A program made the translations under genes and the position numbers. Positions 59,001 through 64,000 of a stretch of 64,000 bases of DNA are shown here, piece by piece. Source of the stretch: Macrocystis pyrifera (lineage: Eukaryota; Sar; Phaeophyceae; Laminariales; Laminariaceae); NCBI GenBank assembly GCA_031763025.1, contig JASSKH010000045.1, forward strand, positions 1,261,001-1,325,000, given 5' to 3'. Numbering within the stretch: the first letter of the stretch is position 1; each line of letters begins with the position of its first letter. The notes beneath the pieces are model-generated. The model was not told where the DNA came from. It ran no database searches and was given only the letters and a program-made list of their open reading frames with translations.

Positions 59001-62000
59001 CTCTGCTACAGCAGTCTTGTCCGTACGGGGTACGTGGGGCGAACGAGCGGTCCACACGTGCCCCTGCAGAGTCCTTGGTGCGTACGAGACATGTACAGCG
59101 AATGAGCGGCGGTGGTGTATTTAAACCTTAATGGTGGGGTACTTGACCCTATATACACCACCGGTGGTTTAATGTATTTAAGCCTTAACTACGTCACCGG
59201 GTAAGGGGTATTCAAGCATTAAAGACGTCACCGGTGATGTAGTGTATTAAAGCCTCTAAGGTGGTGTCTTTCACTTTACCGTACGTATGCATATAGTATA
59301 TGCCGCCAGCCCTCCCTTTCGCCACTCTTCCTACGACCCTAAGGTAAGACCAAGACAACCACGCTCAATTGTTATAAGATAATCACTCCAATTTTTAAGG
59401 TCGACTCGTAGGAGGTTTTACCCCCAGCGAGCGGCGTTCTGGACAAGCCGTGGTCACAGGTAGGTGTCGCTTCTCCCCCCCCCCCCCCCCCCTCCGGGAC
59501 GCCTCACGTATTAACACCAAAACACTTCGTATTCAAGAGAGCAACTAACGGACCCTCGGTGGCAGAGCAGTACTGCAGGTACGGTACGAAGGGTTACACT
59601 TTCGAGCCCAAATAATGCTAACTGATAGCTGCCCAATATAGTTTGGTCTGCTGTGCATTTAGTTAAGTCTGTGCATTTTTTAGACTCGTGGGTCGGGTTA
59701 GGTCAGGTCGGGTCGAGCCCGACTCGACCCGACCCGACCCTTGATGTTCCGAAAACCTCCTGCCCCAAGCCCACCCATGAAGGTTTGAAGACCTCCTGGT
59801 CCGGCCCGTTGGTCAGGTCATGATCCGTCTAGAGTCATGTTTTTGTTCAGTGTTCATGTTAGAGACCTAATCCGTGGTATTGATAGTGTGTATCGAGCGC
59901 AGTATTGCCAAAACTACGCTCCCACACATCAGACATATCATCTGCAGATAGATCATGTAAATAATCTAAAACATCTATATCATCCCAAATCAACAACCTG
60001 TCCGCTATTGAGATGTTGGGGCAGGATCTGTACAGCACAGATCCGATCCATAAATATATGTGCTATACAGACCCTGCGGAAGATTACACGGCTCCCGCCC
60101 GGCAACATGAGCTGAATCGGCTTACGCCAGGAATCAAATCTGCCGCGAAAGATCTGCGAACAGATCGTGAAGTGGGCATCCGATCTGATCTGATCTGAGC
60201 TGTACCATTTGTGATTTTGTTTTCTCAAAATCGTTTTTGAGTGACTTAGTATTACTACGGGGGACCATAGTTAATAGGACCAATTATTATGAGTAAAAAT
60301 AGGTAAATATATTGGTTATCGTGTGTACCGTAGGTCCTATTAACTAGGGACTCCCCCCCGTAATAATATGAAGTACCCCTGCCTTTGCCGTCGCCGACAA
60401 CCACCAACCCGACTACCTCATATCTATCAGGCACCAACATGCGCTTCGAAGCAAGCCTACCTGTCCGGCTATCTAAGAAGGCGCGGCGCGGTTTTCATAC
60501 TTCCGGAGCGATCCCTGCGGCAAGCTGTCAGAGAGGTGTTTGACACATCCGACGCCTCACGATCTACATCTGATACGTGAAGTTACCGTAGAAGGCGGTC
60601 GTTGGCAGGAACCTACTCGATCGCCTCGTACATCAGGCATCCCAGTGGCCCCGCCGGCCGTTTTGTGCAACGGCTGGCGTCTCAATTTGTCGGACGGAGA
60701 GAGACCGACACCCATTTTTTCACCAGAGTGGTTGCACTGGCAGCGATGGCGGTGTTCGCAACACGAAGCGCGCCTGTCGGTGAGCGAGCGCCGACGGCGG
60801 GGCTCTTTTTGCAACCGCCGCATCATGCGCCCTACAGCCGATCGATCGATCGATACGGCCAACTGATCAAAACCGTTTCGCACATCCGACAAAAACGTCA
60901 CGATCTATGTAGAATATGTCACAATCTAAATCGGACCGATCACTATCTATATCGCGTATGCCACGATCTTTGTCAGAAACATCACAATCTACACGTCGGA
61001 CGAACCGCGATATACATCCATCCAAGATTATGTATTTGCTGTTATGATAATTGTACGTTGCGCCAAGATCCGTGCCACACATACCTACATATGTACTCCA
61101 CCCTGCAATATGCATAGCTCGTGCAGGACATATACACGAAACACGTTGGGAACCTAATCTACACTGAAATATCTAGATAATGAAAATCGGCATCTGATAT
61201 TATATTTATATCAGATCCCCATTTTCGTTATCTAGGTATTTCAGGCCAGATATGCATATATATATATATATATATATGATCTGATTTGTGAACTGGGGAT
61301 TTGATCAGTCTGATGTGTGTAATAGGGACCTGATCCGCTCGATGTGTGAAATGGAAGTATACCAGGTCGAGCTGTTCGATGTGTGAAATGGGGATATATC
61401 TGATCGATCTGTTCCATGAGTGAAATGGGGATATATCTGATATATCTGATGTGCGAACTGGGGACCTATCTGATCCATCCGATGCATGAAATAAGGATCT
61501 GTAGGATCTGTTAAATGTGTGTAATGGGGATCTATCTGATCTGTACGATGTATGAACTGCGGACCTATATGTTCTGTACGATGTATGAACTGGGGACCTA
61601 TATCTTCTGTACGGTGTGTGAACTGGGGATCTATCTGATCTGCCTCATGTGGCACATGGGGATATAATGTCCGATGTGTGAAATGATTCTTACCTCATCG
61701 CCGTGTTCACCCCCTCTGACGAGCTGTGACAGTTTTAACCGCGCATCCTTGTTTTCGGTCCGCAAGCGTCGTATCTCCTCCTTGTTAGCTCCCTTATTCG
61801 ACTCCAAGATGTCGATGTTCGCCTGAAAGAAAGCCGAGGCAGCCAACCGTGATTATTGCTAAGCAAGCCGTCGTACACCCTGTGTACATACATACAGGCA
61901 CTACGTAGGCGTGGTACAGTAGATTGAGATTTCTGGTTAAAATACTCGCTTCGTTTAATCTACGGCTCGCGCTAAATTTCTACCAGCATTTATCCAAGGG

Positions 62001-63937
62001 AGAGATGATACACAATTAATAAAAAACGACACCTCGGCGGCCATGCAGGCGCCTGGAGCTGTCGTGGAGGAGGGAGGCGGGGTTGCAGGCTGTCCAAAAA
62101 TTCCTTACGGCGGTGTATATATATACCTGTAGCTAACGAGCCGGGGCTCAACTCGCGACCTTGAAGCTGCTCAAGGTGGAAAACAGATTACAGTTGAAGC
62201 ACCTTACGAAACAAAAAAGCGAATGACGATTGGTGAGCACTACGGCAGTATACCGAACTACAGTACCCTGGTATCTAATTTTGATGTTTTCCCACATCCC
62301 GCACTCAAAACCGCCTCTTCTTAACCCCGACACAGCGACCCAAGCAAATACTAAGTTGGCGGCATCGACCGTCCATGGGCAGGACCAGGTCGCATCCGCG
62401 CCGTACGACTGCTTGCATTCAACCATTGCAACTCGGACACCAACTCGTATCATGTCCCAGCCACGCAGTGGCCGTCACGTTCTTGTCGCCAAATTTTCCG
62501 CCATCAAAGCTCCGAGAGGGATAACGTGACGTCGACATAGTCCGGACCGGTCTTCTTCATCCCTCTGCTCTCCCACCCCCCCCCCCCCGTCCCAAAATCG
62601 CTGTTCCCACCTCTTCTCCGAGTACGAGCGACGGCGCGCTCTGGTCCGCATATAGTCTTCTGCCTCTGGCTAAGACTTTGCCCCGGGCCTGAGTGTGATC
62701 TCTACTTAGACTGCAGAAGGCGTCTGCGGGTAAGAAACGTCGATATTTGACATCGAGGATCAATTTCTTATTTTTGTTGTCGGCGTTGCAATGAGCACAG
62801 GCGACCATTGACTACCACTTGGTTTGAGACTTCGAATCACCACCCGACCCTGAGCACCATTACTTTCGGTCGAGTTTCTGATTTTTTTTGTCGTGAGAAA
62901 GCGAGCCTCAACTTATGGCGGCCGACCCTTTAGGACTGCAGTCCCGTTTTGGAGACAAAACACGTGGAATTAGAGTCGGCTTAGGTTTATGTACAGCCCA
63001 CTACTAAAAGGGCCAAGAAAGAGTGACTGCTGTATCTGAAGCGTCGTGGTTTCGTGTTCCCAGTGCCCTGTCTCTTCTCCCACCCGTGTACGGAGCTACA
63101 ACAACGTCATAGAGCCAAGTCCCAGTACAACAAGAAGAGAAAGAAACTCGCGCTTCGCGCTCGCGCACCTCATTATACCATGAACACTCTGGCCCAAACA
63201 TGAACGTTTTGGTTATGCGAAGTACCGGGTATACCTTCAAGACCATGGGATAGTTCCACACGTCGGTGATCTAAAGATAGATCATCTAGATCATTTGGAT
63301 ACTCAGCTACCGTTATGGGGTGGTGCGTAGGATCTGTATAGTAGTACAGATCCAGCCCGGGAACAACGTGGTGCAGGTACTACTGTAGATCATGCGGAAT
63401 ATCCGGTTTGCACTCGGTAACATGAGCTAGATCATGCAGACAAGGAACCTACCTTCCCTGCAAGATCCAGATCATTCAGTGAGGAGCGATGATCTATCTG
63501 TCCGATTCATGAATCGTTCCTGGGGTTTCGCCTTCGCTTTTTTCAACGTCGTTTAAGGTGTACTCGTATATACGTACGTAACGCTTTTACTACTACAGTA
63601 TCTGTTTACGCTGCAAAAATAGCCCCATACTGAATCCAAGTACATTGTCCCCGAAAACGTGGGCTCAGCTGTTGAGTGGGTTAAAACCAGTACCTGAAAC
63701 GTTGAAAAAAAGAAAGTACCGTAGGCACCACCGCTCCCGTTGCGTAACTCCAACTCCATGCTGCTTGCCGTGCAAGCAGGCATGCCGTACCTTTCGGTCC
63801 CCTTGCAGAAGCCGCATGCGTTCGCGAAGGTCCTCCATCTGGTCGTTCACCGACAAATTGTCGGGTCTTCGCATCATCTTGATGGCCTTGGGCTTGACTT
63901 CAACCTCTGGGTTGCGTCGGTGGGAGAAGCAGGGTTG
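37676..63937 (-). CDS. ODAD3: ODAD3/CCDC151 (ODA10-type) outer dynein arm docking coiled-coil protein, 5' end beyond window
   Basis: At least 14 exons on the minus strand join with consistent phases to about 609 codons. The known family protein is about 600 aa and is a coiled-coil axonemal/assembly factor needed to dock outer dynein arms in cilia. Family-typical blocks appear in order: MRLLQGDRK, NKEEIRRLRTEN, LKDLELESRQ, REDSPLTRKIRMLENRLDKA, NEAQSIRKTYEQIVKRLK, EERVGFDNQL, DYEELLLLSGDANHARE, ATGVSDVNEVIQKMVSQE, LTKENQAKIE, KYSGPGEGHRRK, ERLSKILISVKAGVEHLQDK, MTDETVVDVLE and the C-terminal YNQRI plus DEDELTRDKVKKAAS. Almost all predicted structure is helical coiled coil; no membrane segment. 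Two introns need GC donors. A poly-Gly tract in the last large exon is out of frame by one base. Introns run from about 0.7 to 5.2 kb and are full of repeats. Confidence 0.93.
38195..38400. repeat. GGGTCGGGTC/GACCCGACCC tract
   Basis: Runs of gggtcgggtc, ggtcaggtcgaatcagatcg and finally gacccgacccgacccaagcc, so the two ends are complementary. Related tracts at 59690-59820 and 14170-14240. Confidence 0.75.
39340..39626 (-). repeat. Donor-edge tandem array next to ODAD3 exon 39627-39722
   Basis: Copies of the donor edge near 39516 and 39417 (period about 100-110 bp). Minus-strand edges: CAGCGAACGCGTCAAG|GTAA (true), TAGTGAACGTGTCAATATAT and CAGCGAACGTCCAAGGGTAA. The oldest-looking copy has lost its GT; the outer one keeps GTAAG. 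Confidence 0.75.
39627..39722 (-). CDS. ODAD3: ODAD3 exon
   Basis: 32 codons: VGVEAVAMTDETVVDVLEVA to VSERVK. Acceptor TTAAAG, donor AAG|GTAAGC, phases 0/0. The donor edge is repeated in the following intron. Confidence 0.9.
40298..40447 (-). CDS. ODAD3: ODAD3 exon
   Basis: 50 codons: MVDDHEELLSNSVAKLERIR to SKILISVKAGVEHLQDKL and STASE. Acceptor CCACAG, donor GAG|GTCAGT, phases 0/0. The KILISVKAGVEHLQDKL block is highly typical of the family. Confidence 0.95.
40700..41120. repeat. Dispersed repeat 'ggtattccaacgat', copies in tandem
   Basis: ctcacccaaaagccgatttt, cccaatgcccaatcccatag, gtggtattccaacgattggg and gttaaggagcctattaatag occur in this order. The order recurs at 46855-47165 and 49670-50060. 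Confidence 0.7.
42030..42125 (-). CDS. ODAD3: ODAD3 exon
   Basis: 32 codons: AKIEQLNKVKSSLKAAVEEV then KYSGPGEGHRRK. Acceptor GATAG, donor AAAG|GTAAAT, phases 0/0. The acceptor edge is repeated in the preceding intron. Confidence 0.93.
42126..42400 (-). repeat. Acceptor-edge tandem array next to ODAD3 exon 42030-42125
   Basis: Two further copies of the acceptor edge plus adjoining intron, near 42249 and 42372 (period about 124 bp). Plus-strand edges are gctgctcgattttcgc (true), cctgctcggttttcacc and ccgtcggatattcgcc. The flanking intron part (gtgcg...gtgtgggcagttt) is repeated as well. Confidence 0.75.
42955..43374 (-). repeat. Donor-edge tandem array next to ODAD3 exon 43375-43470
   Basis: About four units of 93-105 bp continuing from the donor. 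Minus-strand edges: CCAG|GTACGATAG (true, 43375), CCAG|ATACAATAG (about 43270), CCAG|GTACATCG (about 43177) and CCAG|GTGTAATG (about 43083). Units share 'acatgattcgcgtacaccgac'-like cores. Confidence 0.8.
43375..43470 (-). CDS. ODAD3: ODAD3 exon
   Basis: 32 codons: ATGVSDVNEVIQKMVSQEST and SLMVLTKENQ. Acceptor GAATAG, donor CCAG|GTACGA, phases 0/0. The TGVSDVNEVIQK block is diagnostic. The donor edge is repeated in the following intron. Confidence 0.95.
45809..45913 (-). CDS. ODAD3: ODAD3 exon
   Basis: 35 codons from an Ala/Thr-rich start to MDRISHKTKIDVFENAFRKI-KQ, donor CAG|GTGGGC. The acceptor is taken as GGTAG|GCTGCT (phase 0). A CAG 10 nt inside is an alternative but breaks phase. Confidence 0.85.
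46130..46790. repeat. GATC-rich dispersed repeat with expanded internal minisatellite
   Basis: 46140-46440 is an array of ~12-15 bp units, tagatcatctacagata, in about 20 copies. Then ctgccgtcatcagctgctgt, gttacacggctagctcccac and the nested MITE. The encoded 'VDDLSVDDLS' pattern on the minus strand is a by-product of the array. Confidence 0.8.
46599..46711 (-). mobile_element. MITE family 1, copy 11, nested in the GATC-rich repeat
   Basis: Left arm attacgggagaccacagtaa, right arm ctatttactatggtccccct. Interrupts the dispersed repeat at 46130-46790. Confidence 0.9.
46855..47165. repeat. Dispersed repeat 'ggtattccaacgat', copy
   Basis: Same order as 40700. It carries inside it the short element at 47020-47098 (gcagtcctgatttggggaca and cgggaccgcggtactaaaag). 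Confidence 0.7.
47785..47889 (-). mobile_element. MITE family 1, copy 12
   Basis: Left arm ttacggggggccatagtaaa, right arm ctatttactgtggccccccg. A stray right end (tgttcccccgcaat) follows. Confidence 0.9.
49670..50150. repeat. Dispersed repeat 'ggtattccaacgat', copy with two short elements
   Basis: ggtattccgacgatactggg occurs twice (about 49800 and 49850), followed by the short element gactgcagtcctgtttcggg at 49890-49972, with another partial one at 50095-50150. Confidence 0.7.
51028..51123 (+). mobile_element. MITE family 1, copy 13 (internal deletion)
   Basis: The right arm has lost the tcctatttactatgg part and keeps only gtaagtccgacccccgtaat. Confidence 0.88.
51148..51223 (-). CDS. ODAD3: ODAD3 exon with GC donor
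   Basis: 76 nt, phase 2 in: completes Arg, then RANMKAGIVAMENEAGETGE and QGLKK. Ends AAGAAG|GCAAGT, a perfect GC-donor consensus. It joins phase 0 to the next exon. The GT 4 nt further on would leave phase 1 and not fit. Confidence 0.8.
51408..51909. mobile_element. Possible ~500 bp terminal-inverted-repeat element
   Basis: aggctgtttcctatgcgg at the left is the reverse complement, with one or two mismatches, of tcgaataggaaacagcct at the right. A (CTG)n run lies inside at 51706-51730. No transposase frame. Confidence 0.45.
52148..52275 (-). CDS. ODAD3: ODAD3 exon
   Basis: 128 nt: VAQSESDRIRAGYEEERRRR to QLRKQLKAQSD plus two bases (phase 0 in, 2 out). Acceptor AACAG|GTAGCC, donor ACAG|GTTTGT. 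Follows NHARE in the normal family order. Confidence 0.9.
52276..52440 (-). repeat. Acceptor-edge duplication next to ODAD3 exon 52148-52275
   Basis: One clear extra copy of the exon edge at about 52388: plus-strand tctgattgggctacctgttg (true) and tctaattgggcgacttgctg. The following ~60 bp of intron, including aattgtggtggagtg and agttgtggtggaatg, is also repeated. Period about 113 bp. Confidence 0.75.
52545..52765. repeat. ~27-30 bp tandem array 'gatgctccggtgatccca'
   Basis: About seven units of gatcccagatgctgatgctc-type sequence, directly beyond the exon-edge duplication at 52276-52440. Confidence 0.8.
52916..53692. mobile_element. TIR element family 2, copy split by an insertion
   Basis: The left TIR tatcacacgggtgataaaat (52917) pairs with the right TIR attttatcaccctagtgtga (53653). 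The left half matches 35815-35950 up to about 53045; the right half (cattgtcgagaagttcagc) resumes at about 53570. About 500 bp of unrelated DNA lies between. Confidence 0.65.
54062..54168 (+). mobile_element. MITE family 1, copy 14
   Basis: TAGTTAACGGG left arm and ctattaactatgtacccccg right arm, inside an ODAD3 intron next to the simple array at 54176. Confidence 0.92.
54176..54364. repeat. GTGTGATATCT-type simple array ending at an ODAD3 donor
   Basis: Degenerate units of about 11 bp (tgtgtgatatctg) run up to the donor at 54364/54365. A MITE copy borders the far side. Confidence 0.8.
54365..54481 (-). CDS. ODAD3: ODAD3 exon
   Basis: 39 codons: EERVGFDNQLGAVERTLQAK and DYEELLLLSGDANHARE. 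Donor GAG|GTATCA. Simple-sequence arrays abut the exon on both sides (see the repeat entries at 54176 and 54485). Confidence 0.95.
54485..54610. repeat. Telomere-like hexamer array at an ODAD3 acceptor
   Basis: Degenerate (GGGTTC)n passing into gggttaggatgagggtaagggttagggct and then (GGTGTT/GCTGTT)n. It begins within a few bases of the acceptor at 54481. It resembles an interstitial telomere-type tract but is short and mixed. Confidence 0.7.
56027..56158 (-). CDS. ODAD3: ODAD3 exon (most conserved block)
   Basis: 44 codons with REDSPLTRKIRMLENRLDKA and NEAQSIRKTYEQIVKRLK, the strongest family signature. Acceptor TCCTCAG, donor AAAG|GTTGGT, phases 0/0. Confidence 0.96.
56235..56640. repeat. 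Dispersed repeat 'tgcatggccgtagtcg', duplicated copy
   Basis: Matches 9585-9835 and contains the cgccgtgaggttgtt to gcatatggatggcagcgtcg part twice (about 56340-56440 and 56445-56545). Confidence 0.75.
56859..56931 (-). CDS. ODAD3: ODAD3 exon with GC donor
   Basis: 73 nt, phase 2 in. Encodes SSACRKGLQQLKDEVKDLEL then ESRQ. The only end that keeps the next exon (PNREDSPLTRKIR) in frame is CGGCAG|GCAAGG. The nearest GT, 5 nt later, gives the wrong phase. Confidence 0.85.
57010..57245. mobile_element. TIR element family 2, degraded copy
   Basis: Core cctcaacaacggaaagggtg and right end gggggtgtgtgttgtcttgc; left end poorly preserved. Confidence 0.45.
57703..57773 (-). CDS. ODAD3: ODAD3 exon
   Basis: 71 nt: LAELDTAQREVHRLRKNCND then YRS and two bases. 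Acceptor TTTGCAG|CTGGCG, donor GCCG|GTGAGG, phase 0 in and 2 out. It joins the 61.7 kb and 56.9 kb exons in frame. Confidence 0.85.
57935..58195. repeat. Dispersed repeat 'tgcatggccgtagtcg', copies with G runs
   Basis: tatgcatggttgtagtcgta through ttgcttgcaccaaacgcaag, then G runs at 58051-58068 and 58166-58187. Another copy at 58365-58480. A weak relative lies at 38765-38870. Confidence 0.7.
58660..58895. mobile_element. TIR element family 2, copy
   Basis: The right TIR gtgttatcttatcaccctag is well preserved, as is the core cattgtcgaggaaatcagc. The left end is reduced to ggcgaaacaccccctgggg. Confidence 0.6.
59100..59280. repeat. ~50 bp tandem array 'caccggtggtttaatgtatt'
   Basis: About four units of (cacc)ggtg.t.tagtgtatttaa(a/g)cctta. 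Confidence 0.7.
59690..59825. repeat. GGGTCGGGTC/GACCCGACCC tract, copy 2
   Basis: gtgggtcgggttaggtcagg through gagcccgactcgacccgacc forms an inverted repeat with a very short loop. Confidence 0.75.
59935..60205. repeat. GATC-rich dispersed repeat, copy
   Basis: catctgcagatagatcatg, aacctgtccgctattgagatg, acagcacagatccgatccat, ttacacggctcccgcccggc and gctgaatcgg in the family order. Confidence 0.7.
60254..60363 (+). mobile_element. MITE family 1, copy 15
   Basis: Left arm tacgggggaccatagttaat; right arm ctattaactagggactcccc with extra Cs. Close to a GATC-rich repeat copy. Confidence 0.9.
61164..61244. repeat. 81 bp near-perfect hairpin
   Basis: ctgaaatatctagataatga at the left pairs with ttatctaggtatttcag at the right; the arms continue through aaatcgg(c)atctgatat and atatcagatccccattttcg. 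About 37 bp per arm with a ~7 nt AT loop. An (AT)n tract follows at 61255-61278. Confidence 0.8.
61290..61680. repeat. ~36-40 bp tandem array ending at an ODAD3 donor
   Basis: About ten units of ggga(c/t)ctatctgatctgt, cgatgtgtgaa(c/a)tg. The last unit (ccgatgtgtgaaatg) stops 9 bp from the donor at 61693. Confidence 0.85.
61694..61822 (-). CDS. ODAD3: ODAD3 exon
   Basis: 43 codons, ANIDILESNKGANKEEIRRL to GGEHGDE, acceptor TTTCAG, donor GAG|GTAAGA, phases 0/0. Typical 'K(N/K)KEEIRxLRxEN' coiled-coil block of the family. Confidence 0.92.
62925..63017. mobile_element. Short inverted-repeat element 'ggactgcagtcccgttt'
   Basis: ctttaggactgcagtcccgttttggagacaaa at the left and actactaaaagggcc at the right. 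The same element occurs at 47020-47098, 49888-49972, 45340-45452 and in part at 41785-41870. About 85-90 bp, no coding capacity. Confidence 0.6.
63262..63510. repeat. GATC-rich dispersed repeat, copy
   Basis: tctaaagatagatcatctag, cagctaccgttatggggtgg, agtacagatccagcccggga, acatgagctagatcatgcag, ccctgcaagatccagatcat. Confidence 0.75.
63791..63937 (-). CDS. ODAD3: ODAD3 exon (first visible)
   Basis: Acceptor GGTTAG|CAACCC, donor AAAG|GTACGG, phase 0 at both ends. Encodes about 49 residues ending NDQMEDLRERMRLLQGDRK, the N-terminal family block. No usable start codon is in frame here, so the true start is beyond position 64000. Confidence 0.88.
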
Positions 63938-64000
63938 CTAACCTTTTGTTCGAGAAATTTGTTGACATACACTGTGTACGACACGAGCAGAACGAACCCT

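Overview
This window reads as nuclear DNA of an intron-rich flagellate eukaryote. A photosynthetic stramenopile, most likely a brown alga, fits best: short exons in introns of about 0.1-6 kb, abundant CAG/CTG tracts, long poly-C/poly-G runs and many small repeats. The lineage is an inference (confidence about 0.5). That the organism builds motile cilia or flagella at some stage is well supported, because the main gene encodes an outer-dynein-arm docking protein. No bacterial operons, rRNA genes or CRISPR arrays are visible.

Three spliced genes can be assembled, all on the minus strand. (1) 7782-12915, gene A: three exons, 250 aa, a multi-pass membrane protein. (2) 21522-32894, gene B: four exons, 308 aa, a paralogue of A with the same intron positions and phases, plus an extra exon encoding a Ser/Gly/Asp-rich tail. 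(3) About 37.7 kb to beyond 63.9 kb: at least 14 exons of an ODAD3/CCDC151 (ODA10-type) coiled-coil protein. About 609 codons lie in the window and the N-terminus lies past the right edge. All exon phases agree, which makes these models much stronger than any single open frame.

Between and inside the genes the DNA is mostly repeats: 15 copies of a ~105 bp TA-flanked MITE (TIR starting CGGGGGACCATAG), a second longer TIR family, a GATC-rich dispersed family, a short 'tactgcagtcc' element, a SINE-like unit with A and B boxes, and many tandem arrays. 0-7.7 kb, 13-21 kb and 33-37 kb hold arrays and no gene I can support.

The most unusual signal is a recurring one. Next to several exons, in all three genes, the neighbouring intron carries a tandem array (period about 95-145 bp) whose units are degenerate copies of the exon edge itself: splice site plus the first or last 15-45 coding bases. 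It occurs on acceptor sides (8.26-9.56, 23.0-23.4, 42.1-42.4 and 52.3-52.4 kb) and on donor sides (39.4-39.6 and 43.0-43.4 kb). Some echoes keep a usable AG or GT and the reading frame. Three introns also need GC-AG rather than GT-AG splicing.
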